DNA of 64,000 bases. It comes from Purshia tridentata. Lineage: Eukaryota; Streptophyta; Magnoliopsida; Rosales; Rosaceae. The stretch spans positions 9,933-73,932 of the forward strand of contig QANT01008592.1 of the NCBI GenBank assembly GCA_003254885.1, read 5' to 3'. The notes under the pieces are model-generated. The model had not been told where the DNA came from. It worked only from the letters and a program-made list of their open reading frames with translations, and did not search any database. Shown here piece after piece: positions 1 to 12,833 of this stretch. A program made the translations under genes and the position numbers. The stretch's first letter is position 1, and every line of letters starts with the position of its first letter.

Positions 1-56
1 TTTTTTTTTTTTTTTTCCTGAAGCTAAAATGGTATTGAAAATTTTGGGTTGTGAAG

Positions 57-2875
57 GCTGCGGATAAATACCCTTACTTTCCTGGTCAAGAACCCACTTT
101 ACCTGGAGATGTCGATTTCTTGCTCCAGGTATGACTTTCATGATACTTGGTTGAAATTCTCTGATCTTTGCGATTACACACAGAGCTATCGTCTCAGTTC
201 TACTGTTTTAGTAATGATCAATATGACAGCAAATCAGGCCCCAAAAAATTAATATATATATATATATGACAGCACATCACTATAATATTTCCATTTCTTT
301 GCTCCTTTATTTTTTCTATATGGAACGCTGATAAATGGTAGCATCCATTTCCAACATATAATCTTTTTTTTTTTCCCAGTCTATGGAAGAAGCAGGTGTT
401 GACGGTGCACTTATTGTGCAGCCCATCAATCACAAATTCGATCATTCTTTTGTGACAAGGTCTGTCTAAATATGATCATGTCTTCATATAGATGCCAAAG
501 TTATAATTCCTTCATTTCTTCTTAGTATAGTTTACACTACATGTTAGAATGATTAATACGATAACCGTCATGGCTCAAAAGTTTGTATCGCACCTAGTAA
601 ACTTTTCATTCCCTGTAGACTTGAATTTAAAATTCTAATGGACAAAGGTTAATAGTCAGAAGTGCATCAGGTGATGTCCTACAGTACTTGGTACAGCACA
701 TGTTGATGTACATGACAATAATTTTCCTCATACTTCATTTCTTCCTAGTTATAGTCTTTACCACATAATGTAGAAGGTATTACCTTATACTTGCTTATCT
801 TTAGACAGTGTGCTGAAGAAGTATCCATCTAAATTTTTTGGTGGTTGCCTTGCAAATCCAGCAGAAGATGGAAGTGGGATTAAGCAGCTTGAACATCTCA
901 TTTTGAAGGTCTTTGGAGAATTCACATTTAACGTTAATCATTTTTTTTGGTGCCTTCAAGGAATTACCATGACAAAATTTCCTTTAATTGTAGGATAACT
1001 ATTGTGCAGTTCGCTTCAATCCATATTTGTGGCCTTCTGGTCAACAGGTAATGTATATATTCATATTTTTGTCCAAGTTTTAGGATATATTACTTACAAA
1101 TGTGAAAATTCTCTTTGTCTTATTTTATTCCCCCACCCNCCCCCCCCCCCCCCCTTCCCTCTCTCCATGCATTAAGTTGATAAATTAGCTTTTTAGTTGA
1201 ATTTCGTTTTCTAGATTTCCATAATGGTACACCTTGCACCCTAATTTCCCTATGTATAAGGAAAATGCATGGTTATTGGCCTCTTTGATGGAAAGGCATA
1301 AAGATTGCTCCCTTCCCAAACTGTTAAGCGTCATACTGTATATATCCTTGTGAAACACCATTAAATGCTGAGCAAGTTCCTTCTAGAGAAATCGCAAGGC
1401 ACAAAATAAGAAGACCAGATAACTTCTATGCATTCATATCAGTGCCATCTTTATCACATGTGAGGGTTTCTGCAGATGACCAATGAAGTTGGAAAGGCAA
1501 TGTTCTCCAAGGCAGGAGAACTTGGAGCACCAGTTGGTTTTATGTGTATGAAGGTATTGTTTGTTGTTATTAATTATGTAAAATTGAATTGCAACCAGTG
1601 GCTACATACTACAATAAATTCATAAAAAATGGCATATTCATTCAGAATACTTGATTATCTCACACTGAACTACTTAATGTCACAGACCCAGTCAAGATTA
1701 CTGTAATAGCCCGGTCAAGATTTGCTTTATATTTAAGTAAAATAGGTTTTTCTATGTGTCTGTATGTGGGAGGGATCAGGGGATACTGGTATATTTGGAG
1801 TCTCCAAGGACCTTTACCAACTGGCACTTTTTGCCGAATGTTTATTTATTATAAAAGTGAATAAATTCAGGGCCTCAGTCTGCATATTTCAGAAATTGAG
1901 CAACTGTGCACAGAGTTTCCATCAACAGTTGTATTGCTTGATCATTTGGCTTTCTGCAAACCACCATTGTGAGATTTCTCATAATTTTCTTTGCAAGAAA
2001 GAGCTTTTCAAAATCTGCCTAGACCATTTGCACTCTTCTTACGTTAAAGATTTTTACTTACAGAAATGATGACGAAAATCTGGCTTTCTCTGCACTTCTG
2101 AAGCTATCCAGATTCCCACAGGTACAAGTCACTTCTATTGCTACCATCTTGAGCAAGACAAGGCTGTTATATATTTGTTGACGTAGACCATTACTTGAGA
2201 CCCTTGTATTTTCATTTGTTCGGCTGATGACTTTGAGAATGAGGTAGGTGGTTGAATCTGATTATTCTTACTGGAAATCAAGCAACATAAATTTCTTTTC
2301 ACACTGACAAAAGCTTGGTAATAATAATTAGATTATTGGGTCGAATATATAGCAGTGATGCACAATAATGAACCCTTGCAGACTCTGTGCTATCTCTGTC
2401 CAATGCTTGATTGATTGTCTTTATGTTTGTTCCTCAATTTATAGTTCTCTCATGTTAATAGTCTGATTCTCATCGTGTAGTATGAATTTTTATGGCCAGG
2501 TCTATGTAAAATTCAGTGCCCTTTTCAGGGTTTCAAGAATGCCATTTCCATATCACGATTTAACTCACTCACTGTCCCAAGTTGTCACGAGCTTTGGCGC
2601 TAACCGTGTCATGTGGGGCAGGTAGCTCTGTCTTCCTTTTTTTGCTTTCAATTAAACCAAAATGCTTCATTTTTACCAGGCAGGGAGATGATGTTAATAA
2701 CCTTTATTGCAGTGATTTTCCATTTGTTGTTCCTGAGTGCGCCTATAAAGGAGCCAAAGAAGCGGTGTCTCTCATTGCCAATCAAATACCTCTGTCTTCT
2801 TCGGAGTTGGAGTGGATCATGGGAAGAACGTTCATGCAACTCTTCAAAATTAATGGCTTCCATAAGCAAGTTTAG
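57..2875 (+). CDS. Amidohydrolase family protein (PF04909 type), 3' part of gene
   Basis: Eight coding exons can be joined in frame: 57-128, 380-459, 809-908, 994-1047, 1476-1553, 1871-1968, 2064-2121, 2500-2621, with a ninth and last exon 2713-2875 ending in TAG. The 5' end lies outside the window, so the N-terminal metal-binding His-x-His part is missing here. Visible conserved stretches are ANPAEDGSGIKQLEHLI, AVRFNPYLWPSGQQ, VVLLDHLAFCKPP and the C-terminal GSDFPFVVPECAYKGAKEAV, which holds the catalytic-type Asp of the TIM-barrel amidohydrolase-2 family. Close homologues occur across land plants as uncharacterised metal-dependent hydrolases, often predicted to be plastid-targeted; the substrate is not known to me. 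The exon border at 57 is the least certain, because the window begins with a poly-T run and the AG at 55-56 is a weak acceptor. All other junctions preserve phase. Confidence 0.88.
1131..1155. repeat. Poly-C run with an ambiguous base
   Basis: About 25 bases are almost all C, with an N at 1139. The run lies in the amidohydrolase intron between the exons ending at 1047 and starting at 1476. It is a slippage-prone homopolymer whose true length is unknown. Confidence 0.9.
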
Positions 2876-3539
2876 ATGCCACTCAGAACCAAAGATGAGA
2901 GAAAAAGCCCCGTTCTGTTATTTTTATGCCGATTAATGTTAAAACATTTCAAACTTTGGAATCTGAGACTAGTCATTACTACGTTGCATATACCCTTTGC
3001 CAGTGTCTTGTGCCCTGTTTTGGTATCACTGTGATGCTAATTTTGCCCTTGGGCCCAAATTTGTAGCATCGATTTTCTGTGACAAAGCTGTATTCTGGAG
3101 CCATAGGCCACTGTTCTCAGGACATGAATTGTAATGAACTTAGTAGTTTTATGAATCGCTCAGCTAATGCTTAATGTAAAACTCAACGCTGGCACTCTAA
3201 AATAGATCCAAATGTTTCAACCTCCAATGGGGAAAATTCACAATAGCAGCAGGAATGCGCATTGTAAACAATATACAGATTTTATCACCAGATCACTTCC
3301 CAATTACCCTGTTAAGTCTTGTACAAAATTTCTATCCCATCGGGCATTGCTTTACACTCAGATTTGTACGTGAATCAATCTTTACTGCCTGTCAGTATGT
3401 CAACCATTAACCACTAGGATATAGATGGGGAGAAAAAATAAAAGAATTTTCACCCGCAGATTGCTTTACAACGAGTGTTCTAAACCTATACAACTATCAA
3501 GAAACGGAGATTTATACAGAAATTACAGAATAAATGGGG
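2876..3539. other. Convergent intergenic stretch (3' UTRs)
   Basis: The amidohydrolase gene and the EXA1-like gene converge here, so their 3' UTRs probably fill most of the stretch. No convincing open frame, RNA gene or repeat was seen. Confidence 0.6.
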
Positions 3540-6500
3540 CTAATCGTCTATCCGTTGAATTTCACCCATCATTATACGGTTGCTGGTAACTTTAAAACCC
3601 AGGAGGGCAGGATCAATTTGCCTCCCTTTCTTTCCTTTCTTTTTGCCACTTCGACCCCCTTGCATTGCATCTGATGGTTCTGAAAATCCTGCTGTTGCAT
3701 GGGCATCCGTCGGAGGAATCTTCTTGGTATTACTCTTGAGCATATCTATAAATGATGCCTCTGACACATCAGCATCACTGGCGGATGAAGTACGGCGAAA
3801 ATGCATTTCTTTCTTTGAAGCTGCCATGACATCAGAACCTTGGTTTACTGGATTAACCATTGGGTCTTGCCTCCCCCCTGAAGATTAACCCATTGGGTAA
3901 ATTTTAAAATAAGCATAGATCTCAAACTAGGAAGAGTCACAGATAACATACCATCTGGAGCGCCACTTGAATTTTTTCCTCTAAAAACTGGATCAGAGAT
4001 TAGTTCCGACAATCGTTCTTGGGATGCCGAAGCACTTGAGACAGGCGGCCGTCTCAACAGAATATTGTCTTGACCTTTGTAAGGGACTGACACCCTGCAG
4101 GATTGTTTAAATAAAAAAATTATTTCTACACATGCTTTTGAAAATATTGGGTCATAAAGACAAGGGACCACTAAGAGTAAGGCCATTTACATACCGATCC
4201 TTGGCAGTTTCTTCCACAAATGAATTACTTCGGCCAATCTTGTCATTGTAAAAGCCTGCATTCCCACCCGGGAACAAGTATATTTAGAAAACCACACACT
4301 ATCAAATGAACAATATTGGACATAATACAGGGCAACAAAAGAAGCAATAAAGAGCAATACCTGAAACACCAGAGGAAGATTGCATGCTAAGGGAGGCATT
4401 TGTTAACCTGTCCTCATAATTTGGAGCCACCAACCCTGCTTGTTCAACCATTCGTTCTTGAGTCTCAAAAGCTCGACTCATTACTGTCCCCTCATTTTTG
4501 GATCCACGCTTCCTCCCATCAAACTCTGGAAGTTCATTGTTAATAGAAGACTTACTAATCATGTTAGAATTTGCATAAATTGACTGACTCGTCTCATTGA
4601 TGCCTGCCAAGAATGACTCTCTCTCAACCAATGCTCCGGAATCAGATCTATACATCAAGTTTTCATTGCTTTCCACACTGCAGTCCCGCTCTTCATGTGG
4701 GAGTTCAGATGGATTGGAACCATATGACCCTACTCGAAATGAGTTATTTAGACCTGCTTCTTGGTCTGCATGAAGACTGAACGGGTGATTTGAAGAGCTT
4801 GGACCAGAGTAACGGGCAGACGGCAGCCTTTTATCAGAGAACATCCCATTGCTCGCATTCAATGACTCAGTAGGTTGATGGCCTGATTTTTGATGGAGTA
4901 GCTCCATAAGTAGTCTCTTTGACTTCTCATCGCTAAATCCATCTGACATCCATAAAGTTCTATCCTGAGAATTAATTTTGATTTCTGACTCCCTTTTCTG
5001 CCGCTCAGCATTAATATGCAACTGTTGAAACCGAGAGTCCATCCAGTCATTTTCTAGCTGCTCATTGTTCTCAGACCAGTGTCCATCAATTGCATCCAAA
5101 TGTGGAACATGAAATTGGTTAGAAACAAGGGGGTGATGAGGATTATGAGAATGCATGCCAGACGAATATGTTCCTAATTGCCCAGTTGATTGCATAAGCC
5201 CAACGGAATCCTGCATATCCAAACCCTGAGCACGAGCCATAGCATTTACAACATCCAAGTTCATCCCTGGTGCACCAGCAGGCAATGACATTGACCGCTC
5301 AAATGGCAGGGAGCCAGGCTCATAAAACCCTTGTTGAAGTCGATCCTGTAAAGAAAGATTCCGGTCAAGGTGACTCAGCTGCTCCTCATGGGATGGTCTC
5401 TGTTGCCTTTGATAAAAGTCTAAAGGACTGAAGCCCGATGATTGAGCTCTGTGAGTGCCAGCATGGGACCTGAAAACCTGATTTGATTCATCAGATGGCC
5501 AGACAGCACCAGTATGTCTCTCTTCTTCCATCCGCTGCCTTAATCCCATTGGTAACTGCCTGGCTTGTATCTGATGTTCCAATGACTGAATTTGTCCATG
5601 TTGTGCACGAGACAGTAGCTCAAACAAATCTGTTTGATGACCTTGTGGTGTCTGACCAAACTTTGCTTGAATAAGCTGCTCCAGAGATGGGTCAACATGC
5701 CTTGGTAGATGGTGAGACCGTTGTTGAAGTTCATGTAGAAGGTGCTGCTCTAATAGAACCTGATCAAGAACATTGTTTGCTCTGAGAGGATCAACATGTG
5801 GCTGTCTAAGTGCAGGATCGTGCATTTGACCACGCAGCAATTGTTCAAGAAGCACCTGTTGTACTTGAGATTGCTGTTGCTCTTGTAAAAGCTTCTGCTG
5901 TTGATGAAACTGCTGCTGCTGCAATTGATGATGTTGCTGGAGCTGAAGCTGCCGATGCTGCTGTTGCTGTTGCATCTGCAGTGTTAAAAGATGATCCAAA
6001 TCTGCTGAAGAATGGTTCGCTAGCTGTTGATGGTGAATAAGATTCTGACTTGGCAAATGGTCTAATACTGTATCATTCATGTGTGCAAAGCTAGACAACA
6101 TGTTTCGCTGTTGGAGTTGCTGCTGTTGAATTTGCTGTGACATAAGCTGCTCCGCTAAATCATAATGACTGGATTCCTGTTCCATGTGTGCTAATTGGCG
6201 AGGAGCTATCATGTCCTGATACAGGTTTGGATCAGAGACTGTACTTTTTCTATGAACATCAGGCCATGTCTCAGCAACAACCGCTGCATCGGGAATTGCA
6301 CCGAAGGGAACGCCCCTTCCCACACTAGAAGGCGTATTGGCTGACTTGGCATGTCTTGTTTGACCACCTTCTAGCTCAGACCACAGCAATCCAAAGGGGT
6401 GCAACTTATCATCATTCTGATTAGACACACCAGATTCTGTCAGTTCAGTTGGAGGGGGAAGGTGGCTAATAGAATTTGGTACACGATCATGAATGCTCCC

Positions 6501-9500
6501 AGAAGATTTTGCAGTAGAATAGCCAGTAGACCCATGTAATCCTGGAAACACAATATCTGGAAAATTACAGATGAACTAGGGTGAGATGAAGGAAAAAATA
6601 ATCTGTCAGCACAATAAACAAACCAAAAAAGCATTGATTATTAAAGCCAAACCTTCATCTTGTGCAACAAAATCATTAAAGCTTTGACCTCTGGAATGTG
6701 ACAGTTGTGGCGGAGCTTCAGGCTCAGATATTCTTGGCTGAATATGCTGAGCTGAAAGGCTGTTTAGTTCAGGCAACGGCCGTTGAAAGTCATTTCCCAG
6801 AAATGAATTAGTAATTTCTGAAACTGGAGCAGAGGAGGGTGAACTGGACTCCAAATTCCCTAACAAACCACTGGATTCTTCTAGCTTCGAACCATGCCCA
6901 TCCCAAAATTTCAGATGTGGCATGAGCTCCCCCAACTCTTTGAAAGGTGTTCCTTCAGGAGTATCTGCCAAGCGAACAGGCAAGTCTGTCCCAAAAAAAC
7001 CTTGTTCAAACCATGAAATGATGTCTACCCCTAGGTATGGCCCCTGGGTCATCCCTTGAGGATCAAGGTAGTACAAACATAAATCCTCAGGAGGGACATC
7101 CCTTTCTAAGTCTTTCATCAGAGGATTGCTACTCTGATCCTGCTCAGAAGAGGCCAAAGCATAGAGAGTATTTGAATCATCAGGAAGCTTGGATCTTATG
7201 TCAGAAGAAGCGGCAAACTTAATGTCACCAGACAGAGGATGATTGGAAAAGGCAGAATCTGATATTTGCCTACTTGCACTGACATTGAGCTGATCGGCAC
7301 TATTGTAAGCACCATTGATCTCAACATCACTGCAGATACCATTACTTTTTTGAAATGTTAATCCATCAAGGTTCCTTCCTGCAGTAGCTTTGTTTTCCCA
7401 TTCTTCATTATCATCTTTTTCTGTAATAAAAATAATTAAGACCATTCAGATATCAAGTTCCAGTCAACAACCTGGAAAAATTAAATATATAGGATGACAT
7501 GCAAATATGAATACAAACTGCAGCTCACCATCTACCACATTCCTCTGTGAACCATAATTCCACAAAGTCCCATAATCATCAGCATTTCCAGTGTCCTGCA
7601 AGGTATGAATAGTCTCTTCGGTGAGGGTTGAGGGCAAATTACCCAGGACTCCATCAGAGGCTTCCAAGTCTCCCACACCTAGAAAATCAATGTTTTAGAA
7701 ATTAGACAGACAATTAAAAAAAATAAAAGAGTTGAAAACCATTGAGCTGAAAAATACCTGTAATATGTTCAGTTGATCTCCCCTTTCTAAACGAATTGTA
7801 TACTACCCCACTACTTGTAATCTTTCCCTTCCATATATCACCGAGGACAGCCTATTTCATCATATGAACCAATTATAAAGCATAAAAGAAATCAATCCAT
7901 CAAAGAAAAGTAATCCACAAGTTCCTAAGATAATGCAGGAATTCTATTTCTTACCTCCTCTTCAGCATCAGGGGCAAGAAAAGCTAATGGTTCAACAAAG
8001 CCTACTTCAGTTATATGGGGCGATTCCTCCATGTCATCAGGCATTGTAGCAAAAGATAGATCAAGCTTTCGCTGACGATAAATGTCAAGAAGCTTCCCCC
8101 TCGGGTAGCAAAAACTATCAGTTGAGCGTCTGGGTTGTCCAGGGACACTTTCATTTTGTCCAGATGGAGCAGAGCCAATAACACCTGCAGATGAAGATCT
8201 CCCAATAAAATTTCCCCTTCCTCGTCCAAGGGTAAATCCCAAATTTGAACCCTCCACCCGTCCTCTTTCAAGGCCAAATCCAGGTGCAGCACGGTAAGTA
8301 GTTGATGCACCAGAGTGAACCTCCATTCTATGGCGTGGCCTCCATTTATCCCGAGAATCTGATTCACGCTCAGAAGCTGAACGGCTGTTACCTCCAAGGG
8401 ATTGATTGTCACTGTTACTGTGGGCATCTTCCTTCTCCACATCTGTTTTCTTCTCAGTTCGGGACTCCTTTTCTTTGTCTTCAGGACCCCACCTAGATGA
8501 CCATTTGCTATCACGCCGTGTTTCATGCACAGAATTACGACCATCATGCCACCTTTCAGATGTAGGCAATGTCCTACTATCAGTTGTGTCTCTCACTGGA
8601 ATATTATCAACACGACGTTCTAATTTCCTGCGATCTCTTCTACCACCAAGCAAGCTAGTTTCTCTTTCCTCTTCACGCCAACGACGGCTACTTTCACTTT
8701 CAGTAGCAGGCCGCCTCCAATCTTTTTTCTCCTCAGATCCTTCCAAACGCCAACCTTCTTTCTGGTTGCTATCAGTGGAGTTTCCAATTGAACTTGGACC
8801 ACGCACTTCCTGTCATATATAGCCAATTTAATGACTAGTTAGCTAAGTTTCTAATTTACAAGCAAATCCTGGCTCAAATAACCGTAGATTGATGGATAGA
8901 GTGAGTTTTTTCATCATATACACAATTGTACAATTCCACAAATAAGAAGTCTATCAATAGGATAAGATAATTGAATTTACTACAACTAAATCTGATCCAG
9001 AGCGAAAAAAGAAGAACATGTACAATGTAAAATTTGTCAATTTAATACTAACACAAAATTCAATCTTTCCAGCACATACCAACTTAGGCTCGCTCGGTTT
9101 GGCATAAAGCCACTGGGGGGACAAAGGTATGCTGCTCTCTGAGCCTGCTGGATCTGAAAAAAATGGTCCCTTAGCAATATAAAACCACATAAGATGAAAC
9201 AAGCAACAACAAAAGGCAAGCAAAACAGATATTACTTTAATGGCTTTTCAGTTCATAAAATTAATACCACAAAATAGAACAAAAAGTTTACCTTTTGACT
9301 CATCAAATGATCCATTAAGCACCTTATCCTCATCATTTCCTCCAGAAACTTCAACTACCATGGCATAAAACCAAATTAAAAGACGGATATATACTATGCT
9401 TTCACTAATAAAGCCCAATCAAATTCACGCACTAATCCAGCAATAAAATCACTATAACCCCTTATACATTACTTGAAGGAACTATACACATTGTCAACTA

Positions 9501-10377
9501 CAAACAAAAATATAAAAGTAAGACCTTAACTCAAATAGACTTTCCAAACCAGGAGAGAACTGAACACAGCAATGAATGCATCCCAACAAAACAATCAAAA
9601 TCTTAATACCTTATTAAGGTTAAACACTTGAGCTACTTTCATAATTCATTCCCTAAATTAGTCTACAGTAAAAATCCAAATTTTCACCCCACAATAAATC
9701 TCAAGCATTGGACAACCAGTTGTACTATAAGTTCTCTCTATCTATTGAGTCAACCAAAGAGCTAACTGTAAATCAACCTTGTCACGGAAAAATGCAATAA
9801 AAAATCGCATTTAAAAATTTAAAAAGAGCGAAGAAAGATCGGAACCTTACATAGAGCAGTATATGCAAATAACTTTAATTGATTTTCAACAACAGAAAAA
9901 AAACCATTAATGAAAACTACAAATCATATAATTTAATAGTTCAGAAACATGAGATATTGATAGTAAAACAACCGGGGATTGCCAAATATTAGTATTAAAG
10001 ATCAAATTCGAATACTGAAATTACAAAAAAAAAAAAAGGAAAAAAAATAACTGATCTGAGAAAAAACCAATGAACGAAATAAAAAACGTAAAAATCTGAA
10101 TAGCTCAAGATGCACGAAGCGGTAATTAAGGAACTTGATGTTGAAGGAGACGAAAATGAACTAGTCCACTATATACTTAACGCTTCAGATCAGTAAGCTT
10201 TGACCTTACATTAGCTTCAAACCGATCAAATCCATTGAATAAACAAATCAAGACCAAAGAATTGCTAAGAAATAAATGCAAAAATGAAACCGCGGAAGTA
10301 CCTTTGGAGGTCCAGGACTGATCGGACGGTTTAGAGGAAAGGAGATCCTCCGGTAGATCGAACTTGCCTTCTGCCAT
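3540..10377 (-). CDS. EXA1: GYF domain-containing protein, EXA1-like (eIF4E-binding translational regulator)
   Basis: Eleven exons join in frame to 1605 residues: 10377-10302, 9354-9292, 9153-9080, 8809-7955, 7851-7758, 7678-7529, 7420-6653, 6556-4361, 4255-4195, 4094-3952, 3877-3540. The start is [20 protein letters not shown], the usual N-terminus of the family. Exon 4 is rich in Arg, Glu and Ser and contains YPRGKLL at about residues 306-312, which fits the YxxxxL-hydrophobic eIF4E-binding motif. The GYF domain (about 547-606) has the core [17 protein letters not shown], where the name-giving tripeptide reads GFF, as is common in plant members. A Gln-rich, coiled-coil-prone region follows (about 830-930). 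In Arabidopsis, EXA1 (AT5G42950) is needed for potexvirus accumulation and restrains NLR translation. Length is close to the Arabidopsis protein (about 1.7 thousand residues). Orthology is inferred from architecture; PSIG1 is another name used for the same family. Confidence 0.93.
6918..7094 (-). other. EXA1: GYF domain coding segment
   Basis: This part of exon 7 encodes the proline-rich-ligand-binding GYF fold. The signature GPY followed by W, then GFF at the expected spacing, is visible. In this family the domain binds proline-rich partners in mRNA decay and translational repression complexes. Confidence 0.85.
8087..8107 (-). other. EXA1: eIF4E-binding motif YPRGKLL
   Basis: The codons read Tyr-Pro-Arg-Gly-Lys-Leu-Leu and are followed by DIYRQRK. 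This matches the canonical YxxxxL-hydrophobic 4E-binding motif and resembles the same motif in animal GIGYF proteins. Binding itself is inferred. Confidence 0.75.
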
Positions 10378-10467
10378 CGAATGGTCGAAAAGTGACGGAG
10401 TCGGGAGAGAGGAGATCGTGAAAGGGAGAAGCACACAGTGGATTGAACTCCGCTGCTCGGAGCCAAT

Positions 10468-10468
<1 letters not shown>

Positions 10469-10502
<34 letters not shown>
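10469..10502. repeat. (GA)n microsatellite in EXA1 leader
   Basis: About 17 GA units lie 92-126 bases upstream of the EXA1 start codon. Read on the transcribed strand it is a CT-rich tract, typical of plant core promoters and leaders. A second GA-rich stretch lies at about 10581-10611. Confidence 0.9.
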
Positions 10503-10504
<2 letters not shown>

Positions 10505-10543
10505 TATGTTTAGGTATGGACGATTTTTGGAATTTCAGAGAAT

Positions 10544-10552
10544 CTAGGGTTT
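10544..10552 (-). promoter_or_regulatory. Telo-box-like AAACCCTAG upstream of EXA1
   Basis: The minus strand reads AAACCCTAG about 170 bases upstream of the EXA1 start. Telo boxes are frequent near start sites of plant genes linked to translation. The assignment rests on motif and position only. Confidence 0.35.
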
Positions 10553-11183
10553 CGAAAAACACTTTTGTACAACACTGAGCAGAGAGAGGCTAGAGAGCGA
10601 GAGAGAGAGGTCTGGTAGAGAAGAAAAGGGTGAGGGTTTGGGTGGTGGTCAGAACAGCCAAATCAACTAATCAAGTAATAAGATTTCAGGTTGCATCTTT
10701 AGTAGAATAAATAGTGTTATATAAAATAATCAAGTTGTTTATTTATTAAATTATTTTTTGGTCTAAGAAAAATAAAATAATCAAATATTAAAATATAATA
10801 ATAATAATAATAATAATAAAATGAAGAGTTTTTTTTAGCTTTGGAGAAAAGGCATTTAAAAAAGGGTTTATTATGACAAAAAAGCCCAAACTCTTTATTT
10901 GTTTTTTTTTTTTGACCAAAGTATTTGTTTGCTTTTAATGTCCGTCAACTGGATTGAAACGCAATACCGTCCATGAAGTCCATGGGTCGGTTTGGTTCGA
11001 GTATAAATAGGAGCGGCTTGTCTTTTGTCCAATCTGAAGTTCTGAACCCAACCAAACTTTTAAAATTAAAAGAACCCGACCCGAAGGACAACACCTATCC
11101 ACGAAGGCCATGCGTCCTAGGCAGGGTTGGTTGTTTCATATTTGTCCACTCAAATGTAATATGTTTTTAAAGTTAGAAATTTA

Positions 11184-11480
11184 GAGCGTTGGAAAAACGA
11201 AACGGGGAAATTTAGAATAGAGTATTTTAAGTAGACATTTATGGTTGCATATATTTTAACCAATTTGTGAGAGGAAAATATATTAATTAAAGAGATAAAT
11301 AAATTAGTATAAATAATATAATTAAGTATTGTGATATAAGATGTATATATTTATTTTTATCTTTCTCATCATGTACTAGTGATGTATATACACACTCAAT
11401 CACTTAACATGTGATAGGCCAAATATACATATTTGAATTAAAAAGAAAAAAATTCATTAAGACACTAGTGACTAATGCTC
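11184..11480. mobile_element. Candidate PIF/Harbinger-like MITE with TTA target duplication
   Basis: The 297-bp segment begins GAGCGTTGG and ends CTAATGCTC, so its ends are imperfect inverted repeats (GAGCGTTGG against GAGCATTAG). It is flanked on both sides by TTA (11181-11183 and 11481-11483), the target site type of Harbinger/Tourist elements. It has no coding capacity. The inverted repeats are short, so the call stays tentative. Confidence 0.45.
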
Positions 11481-11738
11481 TTAAGCATAATATCATAGCC
11501 AATCTTATAAGTTTGGGTAGAGCCATGTGGGATGGGTTCAACCTTAAGAAAGGTTGAAGGCTGAGAATGTGTTAGGATTGAAATTTGAAGAGTTACAAAA
11601 TGCTTAAAATTTTGAACAATACTTTCTTTAGTTCCTGATTGGATGAGCTATTCCAAATTGCTCTCTCAAAATTATTGTTTGACAGTGCAAGTTCAAAATC
11701 ATAACCATTTATTTTTTAGATTATCTATTAAAGATAAT

Positions 11739-11960
11739 CTTTGTAAAATAAAAAATACTTAATCAAAAATCATTTGATTACATAACTGTTATCGAATAAA
11801 TAAAAAAAATAAACGGTTTGATTTAAAAACCACTTGTTAAATACAAACTTTCTTTGTAAAATAAAAAATACTTAATCAAAAATCATTTGATTACATAATT
11901 GTTATCGAATAAATGAAAAAAATAAACGATTTGATTTAAAAACCACTTGTTAAATACAAA
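11739..11960. repeat. Tandem duplication, period 113 bp
   Basis: Two head-to-tail copies (11739-11851 and 11852-about 11960) differ at three bases over roughly 109, which points to a recent event. An inverted relative of the ATCGAATAAATAAA core lies just downstream at about 11967-11990. No coding content was seen. Confidence 0.85.
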
Positions 11961-12833
11961 TTGTCCATTTATTTTATTTATTCGATAATAAGTATATAAC
12001 TAAAAATAAATAAATTTAATTAATTTTTACATAAAAAACAAACGATTTTGAGCTTAGATTTGAAGGAAGGGAGTTAGAGGAGCTCTTCTAATTAGGGACC
12101 GAAAGAATTATTGTTCTAAAATTTACTCTCTTGTCAAATTTGTCAGATTATAGTTAGGGTTGACCCTCCTATATTAAAAAAATATATGATCATTACTTTT
12201 TTTTCATAAAAGTTTGAAGATTATGATTATTAAAATCGTGAAATTAAATAGGTATAGAAATCGAGGCTACATTTTTCTTACTTGAAAATCACTTTAGTTT
12301 TGTATACAGTAAAAACGAGCTATTGAGTAGCACCGAAAAAAAAAGACGAGCAATTAATTATTTGAGATTTGGTTCGTTTTATTTTTGCAGCAATTAATTA
12401 TTCAAATTTCAAACGTGAACTGGATAAATAAGTGTAAATGAAAAGGCAGATAAACTATAGAAGATAAATGATAAATCAAAAGAAATAAAGGCGTTTTTGG
12501 GCATCAGGCCCCAATTCGTACCAACAATAGAAATAAGGCAATCACCATGTTGGGTCCGGTCCATTTGAGAACAAAGTCCACATCCCCATTTTTATGGATC
12601 GAGTAAGAACCCAATAAAACAAGTTTCGTATTGGATTCGTTGGGAACAGATGCATTGGTTCAACAAAAACCACAAAATAATGTTGCAAAAAGCCAAAACT
12701 TAACAAAAATAATCCAATATGTTACAAAATTGCATACAAAAGCAAAACACAAAATCCCTTAAAAACAAAGCATTATTATTATTTTTTTATTTCATCATTC
12801 GTTCCAGAAGAGTCGGATTCCTTGCAATACAAT

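Larger units (their letters stand above)
10620..12833. other. AT-rich intergenic region with a MITE and a tandem duplication
   Basis: No gene was recognised. The stretch holds a (TAA)n microsatellite at about 10797-10820, a candidate TTA-flanked MITE (11184-11480), a 113-bp tandem duplication (11739-11960) and the downstream flank of the BAG gene. A small open frame at 10973-11170 shows no family signature. Confidence 0.6.

Noticed and set aside
5810-6040. Ala-rich plus-strand frame in the EXA1 region
   Set aside because: It is the reverse reading of the Gln-rich segment of EXA1.
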